Assembly: GCF_003574445.1 (NCBI RefSeq)
Contig: NZ_KZ984549.1
Coordinates: 492,822-556,821, forward strand
Source of the DNA: Streptomyces sp. YIM 130001
GTDB taxonomy: Bacteria; Actinomycetota; Actinomycetes; Streptomycetales; Streptomycetaceae
Length of the DNA stretch: 64,000 nucleotides
Direction: 5' to 3'
Each line of letters begins with the position of its first letter. Position 1 is the stretch's first letter. The translations under genes and the position numbers were made by a program. Below, piece by piece: positions 35,096 through 44,617 of the stretch. The notes under the pieces were generated by a model that did not search any database, was not told the origin of the DNA, and saw nothing but the letters and a program-made list of their open reading frames with translations.

Positions 35096-36202
35096 ATGAG
35101 AAAGACACATCCTCCACTCCCGACTCCCCCGCACGGCCCGGGACTTGCCCCGGCGGGAAGGGGCCGAGTCCCGGGCCGCCCCCGGACCGCCCGCCGTTGG
35201 CTCGCCGCCACCGCAGCAACGCTCGCCCTCGTGGCCGGGCTTCTGGCGGCTGCCCCGCAGCCGCAGGCGTCCGCCGCAGGGTCCGGGCCGTCCGCCGCCG
35301 ACCTCACGGAGATCACCGGCTTCGGCAGCAATCCGGGCAGCCTGTCGATGTACGCGTACGTCCCGGACGGCCTGCCCGCGGACGCCCCCGTCGTCGTGGC
35401 CCTGCACGGCTGTACGCAGAACGCCCGTGACTACTACGACCATTCGGGCTGGCCGCAGCTCGCCGACCGACACGGATTCGCCCTGGTGCTGCCGCAGACA
35501 GGCAGCACGAACAACATCAACGCGTGCTTCAACTGGTTCGAGCCGGGCGACAGCGCCCGCGACAGCGGAGAGGCCCTGTCGATCAAGCAGATGACGGACA
35601 AGGCACTCGCGGAGTACGGCGGCGACCTGGCCAGGGTGTACGTCACCGGTCTCTCGGCCGGGGGCGGCATGACGGCGAACCTGCTCGCCGCGTACCCCGA
35701 CGTCTTCGCCGGCGGCGCGGTCAACGCCGGCCTGCCCGCGTACTGCGCGAACAATGCGGCCACCGCCTACACCTGCATGTACAGCCCGACGGACAAGCCC
35801 CCCGCCCAGTGGGGCGACGCGGTGCGCGCCGCAGCCCCCGAAGGGACCACCGACTGGCCCCGGGTGGCGATCTGGCAGGGCACCGGCGACACCACGGTCC
35901 GCCCGGCCAACGCCGAGGAGCTGCGCGACCAGTGGACCGACGTATGGGGCCTCGGTCAGACCCCGTCACGCACCGACGACCTGCCGGGCGGCACCACCCG
36001 CAGCAGCTACGACGACGCCTCGGGCCGGCCTGCCGTCGAGGTCCACTCGGTCGAAGGCATGGCCCACGGCCTGCCGGTCGACCCGGGCAGCGCCGCCGAA
36101 CAGTGCGGCACCGCCGGCACCTACTACCTCGACACGATCTGCTCCAGCCACTACACGGCCGCCTTCTGGGGACTGATTCCGGCGACGGAGCCGACCGGCT
36201 GA
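35096..36202 (+). CDS. Secreted PHB-depolymerase-family esterase
   Basis: This 368-residue extracellular esterase has a twin-arginine-like N-terminus followed by a hydrophobic signal ending ASA around residue 60. The catalytic domain carries the oxyanion motif ALHGCTQNARDY, the lipase box GLSAGGGM (Ser187), Asp in QGTGDTTV and His in GMAHGLPVD. That is the LpqC/PHB-depolymerase family (type with HGC motif). No separate substrate-binding or linker domain follows, so it may prefer oligomers or amorphous polymer. It diverges from the alpha/beta hydrolase gene across a 203-bp promoter interval. Confidence 0.88.
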   Translation: MRKTHPPLPTPPHGPGLAPAGRGRVPGRPRTARRWLAATAATLALVAGLLAAAPQPQASAAGSGPSAADLTEITGFGSNPGSLSMYAYVPDGLPADAPVVVALHGCTQNARDYYDHSGWPQLADRHGFALVLPQTGSTNNINACFNWFEPGDSARDSGEALSIKQMTDKALAEYGGDLARVYVTGLSAGGGMTANLLAAYPDVFAGGAVNAGLPAYCANNAATAYTCMYSPTDKPPAQWGDAVRAAAPEGTTDWPRVAIWQGTGDTTVRPANAEELRDQWTDVWGLGQTPSRTDDLPGGTTRSSYDDASGRPAVEVHSVEGMAHGLPVDPGSAAEQCGTAGTYYLDTICSSHYTAAFWGLIPATEPTG

Positions 36203-36355
36203 GCGCCCGCACGACTCCCGGCCCCGTCGGCGCCGTCACGCGATGAACCAGCACGCGCGCGCGGGCAACGTACGGCCTCGCGTGAACCGTTGCGGCATGA
36301 TCTTCGGTGAGGAACTGTCCCCCGCCACAAGGTTCTGCCGACCGGAGAGGAACGC

Positions 36356-37054
36356 GTGACCGACAGCCGTCGCCCGTACGACCCCGACGACGGGGAGCCG
36401 CGCCCGCCCGGGGACGCCGAGCCGGAACCCGGGCCCGGCTCGGTCCCTCCGCCGGGAAAGCGGCTGCGGCAGTTCCGCCGCCACGAGGTGCTGCACCGCT
36501 CGCTCTACAGCATCGGCATCGCCGGTGAGGACGGCGCCGAGACCGACTACACCGTGGACATCGACCTCGGCAGAGACGACTCCTGCGCCCTGCTCTTCGC
36601 CGACGGGCACCGGGTGGCGAAGGCCGAGATGCCCGCCGCCTTCCCGGTTCCCGGCGGGAAGATCGAGGTCGATGTCTCGCTGTACGGCGTACGCCGGGTG
36701 CATCTGGTGCACGAGGACGGCAGCGAGCAGCGCCTCACGCCGGTCACCGGCACCATCGAGGACCTGCGCGGCAGACTGCACCGCCGACATCCCGGAGTGA
36801 GCCGTGCCATCTCCTGGACGGCGATCCTGATCCTGGTCGCGAACCTGGTGCTCGCCGTCCCTCAGGGCCTCGAACTGCTCACCCAGATCCCGAAGATCGC
36901 CGACAACATCGGGACCTTCAACTCGCCTGTCGATCTCCCGAGTTGGCTGAACTCCACGCTGATCGCCGCCGGAGTCCTCGCCGCGGTGGAGCGGCTTCTC
37001 ACCCTGCGCAGCCACAAGATCCTGGACGCCGAGACCCTGTGGCTCAACTTCTGA
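36356..37054 (+). CDS. Uncharacterised membrane protein with N-terminal soluble domain
   Basis: I do not recognise this 232-residue protein beyond its layout. A proline/acid-rich N-terminus (about 35 residues) is followed by a beta-rich soluble region (ETDYTVDIDLGRDDSCALLFADGHRV). Two hydrophobic spans follow at about residues 152-172 and 200-217. The end is basic, with LLTLRSHKILDAETLWLNF. It starts at a GTG (36356) behind GAGAGGAACGC. It stands alone between the PHB gene and cobN and is convergent with the latter. Confidence 0.8.
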   Translation: MTDSRRPYDPDDGEPRPPGDAEPEPGPGSVPPPGKRLRQFRRHEVLHRSLYSIGIAGEDGAETDYTVDIDLGRDDSCALLFADGHRVAKAEMPAAFPVPGGKIEVDVSLYGVRRVHLVHEDGSEQRLTPVTGTIEDLRGRLHRRHPGVSRAISWTAILILVANLVLAVPQGLELLTQIPKIADNIGTFNSPVDLPSWLNSTLIAAGVLAAVERLLTLRSHKILDAETLWLNF

Positions 37055-37069
37055 ACAGGTACCTGTGAA

Positions 37070-37104
37070 CGGCGGCCGGTGAAGTCGCGGTGCACCGGCC
37101 GCCG
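37070..37104. terminator. Hairpin between the membrane protein gene and cobN
   Basis: CGGCGGCCGGTG (37070-37081) pairs with CACCGGCCGCCG (37093-37104), a perfect 12-bp stem with an 11-base loop. It sits between two convergent genes and may end both transcripts. Confidence 0.75.
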
Positions 37105-37118
37105 TGCGGCAGGACGGC

Positions 37119-40100
37119 TCAGTCGTCGCCCTCCAGGTCACCCTCTGCCTCCAGGTAGACCTTCCGCAGCGCGTCCAGGACCGCGGGATCCGGCTTCTCC
37201 CACATACCGCGCGACTCGGCCTCCAGGAGGCGCTCGGCGATGCCGTGCAGGGCCCAGGGGTTGGCCTGTTCGAGGAACTCGCGGTTGGTGGGGTCGAGGA
37301 CGTAGGTCTCGGTGAGCTTGTCGTACATCCAGTCGGCGATCACGCCGGTGGTGGCGTCGTAGCCGAACAAGTAGTCCACGGTGGCGGCGAGTTCGAAGGC
37401 GCCCTTGTAACCGTGGCGGCGCATCGCCTCGATCCACTTGGGGTTGACCACACGGGCACGGAAGACCCGGGAGGTCTCCTCGACGAGGGTGCGGGTGCGG
37501 ACCGTCTCGGGGCGCGTGGAGTCGCCGATGTACGCCTCGGGCGCGGTGCCGCGCAGGGCACGCACGGTGGCGACCATGCCGCCGTGGTACTGGAAGTAGT
37601 CGTCGGAGTCCGCGATGTCGTGCTCGCGGGTGTCGGTGTTCTTCGCGGCGACGGCGATGCGCTTGTAGGCGGTCTCCATCTCGTCGCGCGCCGGGCGCCC
37701 GTCGAGTTCGCGGCCGTACGCGTAGCCGCCCCAGACCGTGTACACCTCGGCGAGGTCGGCGTCGGTGCGCCAGTCGCGGGAGTCGATGAGCTGGAGCAGG
37801 CCGGCGCCGTACGTGCCCGGGCGGGAGCCGAAGATGCGGGTGGTGGCCCGCCGTTCGTCTCCGTGCTCGGCCAAGTCGGCCTGGACGTGGGCTCGTACGT
37901 GGTTCACCTCGGCCGGCTCGTCGAGGGAGGCGGCGAGGCGTACCGCGTCGTCGAGGAGGCCGACGGTGTGCGGGAAGGCGTCACGGAAGAAGCCGGAGAT
38001 GCGCAGCGTCACATCGATGCGCGGCCGGCCCAACTCCGCGGCGGGGATGGGCTCCAGGCCGGTGACGCGGCGCGAGGCGTCGTCCCAGACGGGGCGGACG
38101 CCGAGCAGCGCGAGGGCCTCGGCGATGTCGTCGCCCGCGGTGCGCATGGCGCTGGTCCCCCACAGGGACAGGCCGACGGAGGTCGGGTACTGGCCGTCGT
38201 TGTCCGTGCGGTAGCGCTCCAGGAGGGAGTCGGCGAGGGCCTGGCCGGTGTCCCAGGCCAGGCGGGACGGTACGGCCTTGGGATCGACGGAGTAGAAGTT
38301 GCGACCGGTCGGCAGGACGTTGACCAGGCCGCGCAGGGGCGATCCGGACGGGCCTGCGGGGACGAACCCGCCGTTCAGGGCGTGCAGCGCGTGGTCGAGT
38401 TCCGCGGTGGTGCCGGCCAGGCGCGGCACCACCTCGCGGGCCGCGAACTCCAGGACTGCGGCGACCTGTTCACCGTGCTCCGTGGGTACGGCTGCCGGGT
38501 CCCAGTCGGCGTCCTCCATCGCCTGCACGAGGGCGCGGGCCTTGCTCTCCGCCTCGTCGGCGGTGGTTCGGGTGGCGGCGGACTCGTCGAGCCCGAGTGC
38601 TTCGCGCAGTCCGGGCAGGGCCGTCGTTCCGCCCCAGATCTGGCGGGCGCGCAGGATGGCGAGGACGAGGTTGACGCGGTCACCGGCAGCAGGCGGATTA
38701 CCGAGTACGTGCAGGCCGTCGCGGATCTGCGCGTCCTTGACCTCGCAGAGCCAGCCGTCGACGTGCAGCAGGAAGTCGTCGAAGCCGTCGTCGTCGGGCC
38801 GGGCCTCGAGCCCCAGGTCGTGGTCGAGCTTGGCGGCCTGGATGAGGGTCCAGATCTGGGCGCGGATGGCGGGCAGCTTGGCCGGGTCCATCGAGCTGAT
38901 CTGGGCGTACTCGTCGAGGAGTTGCTCAAGGCGGGCGATGTCGCCGTAGGAGTCGGCGCGGGCCATCGGCGGGACGAGGTGGTCGATGAGGGTGGCGTGC
39001 ACGCGGCGCTTGGCCTGGGTGCCCTCACCGGGGTCGTTGACCAGGAACGGGTAGATCAGCGGCAGGTCACCGAGGGCAGCGTCGGGGCCGCAGGCCGCGG
39101 ACAGACCGGCGTTCTTTCCGGGCAGCCACTCCAGGTTGCCGTGCTTGCCGAGGTGGATCATCGCGTCCGCGCCGAAGCCCCCGTCGGCAGTGGAGGCGGC
39201 GATCCAGCGGTAGGCGGCCAAGTAGTGGTGCGAGGGCGGGAGATCGGGGTCGTGGTAGATGGCGATGGGGTTCTCGCCGAAGCCGCGCGGGGGCTGGATG
39301 AGGATCAGCAGATTGCCGAAACGGAGTGCGGCGAGCACGATGTCGCCGTCCGGGTCGGCGCTGCGGTCGACGAACATCTCGCCGGGCGCCGGGCCCCAGT
39401 GCTGCTCGACGGCGGTGCGCAGCTCCTCGGGCAGGGTCGCGAACCAGCGCCGGTAGTCGGCCGCCGGGATCCGGACCGGATTGCGGGCCAACTGCTCCTC
39501 GGTGAGCCACTCCTGGTCGTGTCCGCCGGCCTCGATGAGGGCGCGGATCAGCTCGTCGCCGTCACCGGACACGATGCCGGGAATCTCGGCGTCCCCGAAG
39601 GCGTAGCCCTCCTCCTCGAGGCGGCGCAGGAGCTCGATCGCACTGGCGGGGGTGTCCAGTCCGACCGCGTTGCCGATGCGGGAGTGCTTCGTCGGGTACG
39701 CGGAGAGCACCAGGGCGAGGCGCTTGTCGGCGGCCGGGATGTGCCGAAGTCGCGCGTGGCGTACGGCGATTCCGGCGACGCGGGCGGCGCGCTCGGGGTC
39801 GGCGATGTAGGCCGGGAGCCCGTCCTCGTCGATCTCCTTGAACGAGAACGGCACGGTGATGAGCCGGCCGTCGAACTCGGGGACGGCGATCTGGCTCGCG
39901 GAGTCCAGCGGCGAGACGCCCTCGTCGTTCTCCTCCCAGTCGGCGCGCGAGCCGGTGAGGCAGAGCGCCTGCAGGATCGGCACGTCGAGCCGGGCCAGCG
40001 CGCCCGCGTCCCAGGACTCGTCGTCGCCGCCCGCCGAGGCCTCGGCCGGCTTGGTGCCGCCGGCGGCGAGGACGGTGGTGACGATGGCGTCCACCGAGCG

Positions 40101-40712
40101 CAGCTGGTCGATGAGTTCGGGCTCGGGGGCGCGCAGGGATGCCACGTACAGCGGCAGCGGTCGGGCGCCCGCGTCCTCGACGGCCTCGCAGAGGGAGCCG
40201 ACGAAGGCGGTGTTGCCGCTCATGTGGTGGGCGCGGTAGTAGAGCACGGCCACCGTCGGGCCGTCGATGCCGTCGCGGGCGGTGCGCTCGAGCGGTCCCC
40301 AGGTCGGGGCGGGTGCGGGCGCGTCGAAGCCGTGGCCGGTGAGCAGGACGGTGTCGGAGAGGAAGCGGGCGAGTTGCTCGAGGTTGGCGGGGCCACCGTG
40401 CGCCAGGTAGGCGTGGGCCTCGGCGGCGATGCCGACGGGGACGGTCGAGGCGGCCATCAGCTGGGCGTCGGGAGCCTGTTCACCGGTGAGGACGATCACC
40501 GGCCGGCCGTCGGCGAGCAGCAGGTCGAGTCCGTCCTGCCAGGCGCGGATGCCGCCGAGGAGGCGGACGACGACCAGGCCTGCCCCGTCGAGCAGGGCGG
40601 GCAGCTCGTCGAGGGCGAGCCGGGACGGGTTGGCGTAGCGGTACGGGACCGGACCGTCGGCCGCGCGGGCGCTCAGCAGGTCGGTGTCGGAGGTCGACAG
40701 GAGCAGGATCAT
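37119..40712 (-). CDS. cobN: Cobaltochelatase subunit CobN
   Basis: CobN is the large subunit of the ATP-dependent chelatase that puts cobalt into hydrogenobyrinic acid a,c-diamide in the oxygen-dependent B12 route. The 1197-residue length fits the family. Recognisable pieces are LYYRAHHMSGNTAFV, ALVLSAYPTKHSRIGNAVGLD, HLGKHGNLEWLPGK and TGRNFYSVDPKAVPSRLAWD. I start at the ATG at 40712, after which the product reads MILLLSTSDTDLLSARAADG. It is preceded by a cobalamin riboswitch, so it should be repressed when B12 is plentiful. CobS and CobT are not in the window. Confidence 0.96.
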   Translation of the reverse strand: MILLLSTSDTDLLSARAADGPVPYRYANPSRLALDELPALLDGAGLVVVRLLGGIRAWQDGLDLLLADGRPVIVLTGEQAPDAQLMAASTVPVGIAAEAHAYLAHGGPANLEQLARFLSDTVLLTGHGFDAPAPAPTWGPLERTARDGIDGPTVAVLYYRAHHMSGNTAFVGSLCEAVEDAGARPLPLYVASLRAPEPELIDQLRSVDAIVTTVLAAGGTKPAEASAGGDDESWDAGALARLDVPILQALCLTGSRADWEENDEGVSPLDSASQIAVPEFDGRLITVPFSFKEIDEDGLPAYIADPERAARVAGIAVRHARLRHIPAADKRLALVLSAYPTKHSRIGNAVGLDTPASAIELLRRLEEEGYAFGDAEIPGIVSGDGDELIRALIEAGGHDQEWLTEEQLARNPVRIPAADYRRWFATLPEELRTAVEQHWGPAPGEMFVDRSADPDGDIVLAALRFGNLLILIQPPRGFGENPIAIYHDPDLPPSHHYLAAYRWIAASTADGGFGADAMIHLGKHGNLEWLPGKNAGLSAACGPDAALGDLPLIYPFLVNDPGEGTQAKRRVHATLIDHLVPPMARADSYGDIARLEQLLDEYAQISSMDPAKLPAIRAQIWTLIQAAKLDHDLGLEARPDDDGFDDFLLHVDGWLCEVKDAQIRDGLHVLGNPPAAGDRVNLVLAILRARQIWGGTTALPGLREALGLDESAATRTTADEAESKARALVQAMEDADWDPAAVPTEHGEQVAAVLEFAAREVVPRLAGTTAELDHALHALNGGFVPAGPSGSPLRGLVNVLPTGRNFYSVDPKAVPSRLAWDTGQALADSLLERYRTDNDGQYPTSVGLSLWGTSAMRTAGDDIAEALALLGVRPVWDDASRRVTGLEPIPAAELGRPRIDVTLRISGFFRDAFPHTVGLLDDAVRLAASLDEPAEVNHVRAHVQADLAEHGDERRATTRIFGSRPGTYGAGLLQLIDSRDWRTDADLAEVYTVWGGYAYGRELDGRPARDEMETAYKRIAVAAKNTDTREHDIADSDDYFQYHGGMVATVRALRGTAPEAYIGDSTRPETVRTRTLVEETSRVFRARVVNPKWIEAMRRHGYKGAFELAATVDYLFGYDATTGVIADWMYDKLTETYVLDPTNREFLEQANPWALHGIAERLLEAESRGMWEKPDPAVLDALRKVYLEAEGDLEGDD

Positions 40713-40805
40713 GCTCGTGAGGCCTTCCTCGGGGTCCGCGCCCCGGGTGGTGGAGGAATGGGCTCCGCTGCTCCGTGGGCATCCCCCGGGAGGTGCCGGG
40801 TGCTG

Positions 40806-40913
40806 CCGGAAGCGTGGGAAAGGGAGTTCCTGGCTCACCCGTCGCCAGGTGCGGGACCTGGGCCGGGCTCACAGTGGCGGGACCGCGCCGGAATCGCACC
40901 GGGCTTCCTCCCC
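40806..40913 (-). promoter_or_regulatory. Cobalamin riboswitch in the cobN leader
   Basis: Read on the minus strand, the leader contains the class hallmarks in order: GGTGCGATTCCGGCGCGGTC, CCCGCCACTGTGAGCCCGG and a B12-box-like GAGCCAGGAACTCCC (40822-40838 region). The outer stem pairs GGAAGC (40903-40908) with GCTTCC (40808-40813). Between the aptamer and the cobN ATG lie about 95 nt of GC-rich sequence able to form alternative stems. Since the SD region is inside it, control of translation start is likelier than termination, but I cannot decide this by eye. Confidence 0.85.
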
Positions 40914-40950
40914 CTGTCGCCCGAGCCTGTCCGGCGGACGAGCCCCGGCG

Positions 40951-40980
40951 ACATCGGCGGATCGGTTGATCCGCCGATGT
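40951..40980. repeat. Perfect 13-bp inverted repeat between cobN and cobG
   Basis: ACATCGGCGGATC (40951-40963) is the exact reverse complement of GATCCGCCGATGT (40968-40980), around a four-base centre GGTT. It lies at the 5' edge of the cobN leader and upstream of cobG, next to -10-like hexamers on both strands (CATAGT at 40982-40987 on the plus strand, TACTAT on the minus strand over 40983-40988). It could be an operator or a 5' stem on the cobN transcript. Confidence 0.85.
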
Positions 40981-41035
40981 GCATAGTAAGCGGGCGGGGG
41001 GTGCGGCCGACGGGCCGGTGGGTATGCTCGCCGCC

Positions 41036-42343
41036 ATGTCCTCGGCAGCCCCCCGCCCATCGCCCCAGGCCACAGCCGTGGCGCGGGGCGGCGGTGACTC
41101 CTGCCCGGGGTCGCTGCGGCTGCATGCTGCGGACGACGGGGCGCTGGCCAGGGTGCGGATTCCCGGCGGTGTACTGGCCGTTCACCAGGCGGACGCGCTC
41201 GCCTCGGCGGCCCGGCGCCTCGGTGACGGCGAGCTGCACCTGACGTCCCGCGGCAACGTCCAGATCCGCGGCCTGGACGGTGATTGCGCGGGCGAGCTCG
41301 CCGGCATGCTCGATACGGCCGGCCTCCTCCCGGCGCCCTCCCACGAGCGGGTCCGCAACGTGGTCGCATCTCCCCTGTCCGGTCTCGACGACCAGGGACG
41401 CACGGACGTGCGCCCGTGGTTGGTCGGCCTGGACGCGGGGTTGTGCGCGAGCACCGGCACCCGGGAGTTGTCGGGTCGCTTCCTGTTCGCGCTCGACGAC
41501 GGGCGGGGTGACGTCGCCGGTCTCGGGGCCGATGTGACGGTACGGGCGACCACGTCCGGTGATGCGCAGCTTGCCCTCGGACCGTCCGATATCGCCCTGC
41601 GGGTGCGCGGCGAGGACGTGGTCCAGGCCGTGCTCACGGCGACCGAGATCTTTCTCACGTCGGCCGCGGCGAGTACGTCACGGGCCTGGCGCGTCGACGA
41701 ACTGGCCTTTCCCGCTGACGACTTGGTCCGGTCGGTGGCCGATGGCCTCGCGGATGCGCGCATCGGTCATGCGCTGATGGACCGGGAGGCGGCCGGAGCG
41801 GACGGGCCGTCGCCCGGTGTCCACGGTGACTCACTGTCGGTACACGTACCGCTGGGGCGCCTCACCGGCGACCAGTGGCGGGAGTTGACCCGGACCGCCG
41901 AGACGCAGGCGGGCGAGCTGCGGCTGACGCCGTGGCGCGGGGTCGTGGTGCCGGCTCGGGTCGTGGTGCCGGCTCGCGGTCTCGGCCCGGAGGCGGCGGC
42001 CGGAGTGCTCGCGCGTCTCGCCGCCTCGGGACTCGTCACCGATCCCGCGTCCGGGTGGCTGCGGGTCGGCGCCTGTATCGGCCGGCCCGGCTGCGCCAAG
42101 TCGCACGCGGACGTCCGGGCGGACGCGGCGCGCGCGTTGCGCGCGGGCGACGCCGGGCTCCCGGTGTACTGGTCCGGCTGCGAGCGCCGCTGCGGGCGCC
42201 CGCGGGCCACCCGCGCGGACGTCGTGGCGACGCCCGGCGGCTACCACCTCAGCACGGACACACCTCCGTCACACGGCGTCGAGCTGGACGACCCGTCCCG
42301 GCTCGCCTCCGCCCTGTCGGCGCTCACCGGGCACTGCGGATGA
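41036..42343 (+). CDS. cobG: Precorrin-3B synthase CobG
   Basis: CobG is the oxygen-dependent monooxygenase that turns precorrin-3A into precorrin-3B, using a 4Fe-4S cluster. The 435-residue product resembles nitrite/sulfite reductases, with the two half-domains expected (DGELHLTSRGNVQIRGLD in the first). The cluster cysteines are present: Cys347-x5-Cys353 (ACIGRPGCAKS) and Cys382-x3-Cys386 (SGCERRCGRP). An ATG at 41024 is an alternative start adding MLAA. An 18-bp tandem duplication gives a doubled VVVPAR near residue 305. It begins the rightward run cobG-cobH-cobIJ. Confidence 0.9.
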   Translation: MSSAAPRPSPQATAVARGGGDSCPGSLRLHAADDGALARVRIPGGVLAVHQADALASAARRLGDGELHLTSRGNVQIRGLDGDCAGELAGMLDTAGLLPAPSHERVRNVVASPLSGLDDQGRTDVRPWLVGLDAGLCASTGTRELSGRFLFALDDGRGDVAGLGADVTVRATTSGDAQLALGPSDIALRVRGEDVVQAVLTATEIFLTSAAASTSRAWRVDELAFPADDLVRSVADGLADARIGHALMDREAAGADGPSPGVHGDSLSVHVPLGRLTGDQWRELTRTAETQAGELRLTPWRGVVVPARVVVPARGLGPEAAAGVLARLAASGLVTDPASGWLRVGACIGRPGCAKSHADVRADAARALRAGDAGLPVYWSGCERRCGRPRATRADVVATPGGYHLSTDTPPSHGVELDDPSRLASALSALTGHCG

Positions 42344-42454
42344 CGCACCGCGAGACCGGACCCGCGTGACGCGCCGACCGCCCGCACCCCGCCACCCGCA
42401 CTCGTACTACGACCTCCCGACCTCACCACGACCGAGAGCAGCGAGATCAGCACC

Positions 42455-43090
42455 GTGACCCTCACCTACGACTACGAGAAGGACGGCGCGGCCATCTACC
42501 GCCAGTCCTTCGCCACGATCCGATCGGAGGCCGACCTCGCGGGCCTGCCCGCCGACGTCAGTCAGGTCGCGGTCCGGATGATCCACGCCTGCGGAATGGT
42601 CGACCTGGTACAGGATCTGGGCCACACACCGGACGTCGTGGCGCGCGCCCGCGAGGCTCTGCGGGCCGGGGCGCCGATCTTCTGCGACGTGCAGATGGTG
42701 GCCAGCGGTGTCACCCGCAAGCGGCTGCCCGCCGACAACGACGTCCTGTGCACCCTCTCCGACCCGTCCGTGCCCGAGCTCGCGGCGGAGCTGGGCACCA
42801 CCCGTAGCGCCGCCGCACTCGAGCTGTGGCGGGACCGCCTCGAGGGGGCGGTGGTCGCGGTCGGCAATGCCCCGACAGCGCTGTTCCGGCTCCTGGAGAT
42901 GATCGAGGAGGGTGCCCCGAGGCCCGCCGCGGTGATCGGTGTGCCGGTCGGTTTCATCGGCGCGGCCGAGTCCAAGGACGCGCTCGCGGCCCACCCTTCG
43001 GGCCTGGAGCATCTGGTGGTGCGGGGCCGCCGCGGCGGAAGCGCCCTCGCGGCCGCCGCGCTCAACGCGATCGCGAGTGAGGTGGAATGA
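42455..43090 (+). CDS. cobH: Precorrin-8X methylmutase CobH
   Basis: This 211-residue enzyme moves the C11 methyl group to C12, making hydrogenobyrinic acid. The catalytic His is His44 in [11 protein letters not shown]. Other family pieces are [20 protein letters not shown] and [16 protein letters not shown]. It starts at a GTG and its stop overlaps the start of the following gene by four bases (ATGA). Confidence 0.95.
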   Translation: MTLTYDYEKDGAAIYRQSFATIRSEADLAGLPADVSQVAVRMIHACGMVDLVQDLGHTPDVVARAREALRAGAPIFCDVQMVASGVTRKRLPADNDVLCTLSDPSVPELAAELGTTRSAAALELWRDRLEGAVVAVGNAPTALFRLLEMIEEGAPRPAAVIGVPVGFIGAAESKDALAAHPSGLEHLVVRGRRGGSALAAAALNAIASEVE

Positions 43091-44574
43091 GCGGCAAGCT
43101 GTACGGCGTCGGGCTCGGCCCCGGCGACCCGTCCCTGATGACGATGCGGGCCGTGGAGGTCATCGCCGGTGCGGACGTGGTGGCGTACCACAGTGCACGG
43201 CACGGCCGGTCCATCGCCCGCTCGATCGCGGCGCAGCACCTGCGCGAGGACCACATCGAGGAGCGGCTGATCTATCCGGTCACCGTCGAGACCACCGACC
43301 ACCCGGGCGGCTATCAGGGCGCCATGGACGACTTCTACGCCGAGGCGTCCGAGCGCCTGGCCGCGCACCTGGACGCGGGGCGCACGGTGGCGGTGCTCGC
43401 CGAGGGCGACCCGCTCTTCTACGGCTCGTACATGCACATGCACAAGCGGCTCGCGCACCGCTACGACACCGAGGTCGTCCCGGGCGTCACGTCCGTGTCC
43501 GCGGCGGCGGCCCGGCTCGGGACGCCGCTCGCCGAGGGCGAGGAGGTGCTGACGATCCTGCCGGGCACGCTGCCCGAGGAGGAACTGACCGCCCGCCTGG
43601 CCGCGACGGACGCGGCGGTGGTGATGAAGCTCGGCCGCACCTTCCCCAAGGTGCGCCGCGCGATGGAGAGTTCGGGCCGTCTCGAGGCGGCGCGGTACGT
43701 CGAGCGGGCCACCATGCCCGGACAGCGCCTCGCCCGACTCGCGGACGTCGACGAGGAGTCCGTGCCGTACTTCTCGGTGGCCGTACTGCCCAGCGAGGTG
43801 GACGCCGAGCGCCTCGAGCGCGAGCAGGGCGAGGTGGTCGTGGTCGGCACGGGACCGGCCGGCCCGCGGTGGCTGACGCCCGAGTCGCGGGGCGCTCTGG
43901 CCGCGGCGGACGATCTCGTCGGCTACACGACGTACCTGGACCGGGTGCCGCGGCGTCCGGGGCAGGAACGGCACGGCACGGACAACCGCGTGGAATCGGA
44001 GCGCGCCGAGTTCGCCCTCGATCTGGCCCGCAAGGGACGCCGGGTCGCGGTCGTCTCGGGCGGCGACCCCGGCGTCTTCGCGATGGCCACCGCCGTCCTG
44101 GAGGCCGCCTCACAGGCCGAATACGCGGATGTGCCGGTACGCGTTCTGCCGGGAGTGACCGCGGCCAACGCGGCCGCCGCCCGGGCCGGCGCACCGCTCG
44201 GCCACGACTACGCGACGATCTCGCTGTCCGACCGGCTCAAGCCCTGGGAGGTGATCGCCGAACGGCTGCGCGCGGCCGCGACTGCCGACCTGGTGCTCGC
44301 CCTGTACAACCCGGGTTCGCAGAGCCGGACTTGGCAGGTGGGCAAGGCCCGCGAGCTGCTGCTCGAGCACCGCGCCCCGGACACTCCGGTGGTGGTGGCC
44401 AGGGATGTGGGCGGTCCCGGCGAGCACGTGCGGATCGTGCAGCTGGCCGATCTGGATCCGGCCACGGTCGACATGCGGACCATCCTGCTCGTCGGCTCCT
44501 CGCAGACCCGGTCCGTGCGCAGAGGTGCCGGCGAGCAGATCGTGTGGACGCCGCGCCGGTATCCGGAGGCGTGA
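43087..44574 (+). CDS. cobIJ: Fused precorrin-2 C20- and precorrin-3B C17-methyltransferase (CobI-CobJ)
   Basis: Two SAM-dependent tetrapyrrole methylases are joined in 495 residues. The N-terminal CobI part (about 1-245) begins [20 protein letters not shown] and has [15 protein letters not shown]. The C-terminal CobJ part starts near residue 252 with [21 protein letters not shown] and has [18 protein letters not shown]. Such fusions are common in actinomycetes. The two reactions flank the CobG step encoded two genes upstream, so cobG, cobH and cobIJ form one functional set. Confidence 0.95.
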   Translation: MSGKLYGVGLGPGDPSLMTMRAVEVIAGADVVAYHSARHGRSIARSIAAQHLREDHIEERLIYPVTVETTDHPGGYQGAMDDFYAEASERLAAHLDAGRTVAVLAEGDPLFYGSYMHMHKRLAHRYDTEVVPGVTSVSAAAARLGTPLAEGEEVLTILPGTLPEEELTARLAATDAAVVMKLGRTFPKVRRAMESSGRLEAARYVERATMPGQRLARLADVDEESVPYFSVAVLPSEVDAERLEREQGEVVVVGTGPAGPRWLTPESRGALAAADDLVGYTTYLDRVPRRPGQERHGTDNRVESERAEFALDLARKGRRVAVVSGGDPGVFAMATAVLEAASQAEYADVPVRVLPGVTAANAAAARAGAPLGHDYATISLSDRLKPWEVIAERLRAAATADLVLALYNPGSQSRTWQVGKARELLLEHRAPDTPVVVARDVGGPGEHVRIVQLADLDPATVDMRTILLVGSSQTRSVRRGAGEQIVWTPRRYPEA

Positions 44575-44578
44575 GCGG

Positions 44579-44610
44579 GGTGCGGCGGCGCGGCCCCGGG
44601 CTGCCGCACC
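44579..44610. terminator. Hairpin between convergent cobIJ and cobK
   Basis: GGTGCGGC (44579-44586) pairs with GCCGCACC (44603-44610). It lies in the 43-bp gap between the two convergent stop codons. Confidence 0.5.
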
Positions 44611-44617
44611 GGCCCGG

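Noticed and set aside
37104..41243. Open frame of 1379 codons on the plus strand opposite cobN
   Set aside because: It is antisense to the clear cobN gene and exists only because high GC keeps stops rare. The translation is Gly/Val/Arg-rich without family features.
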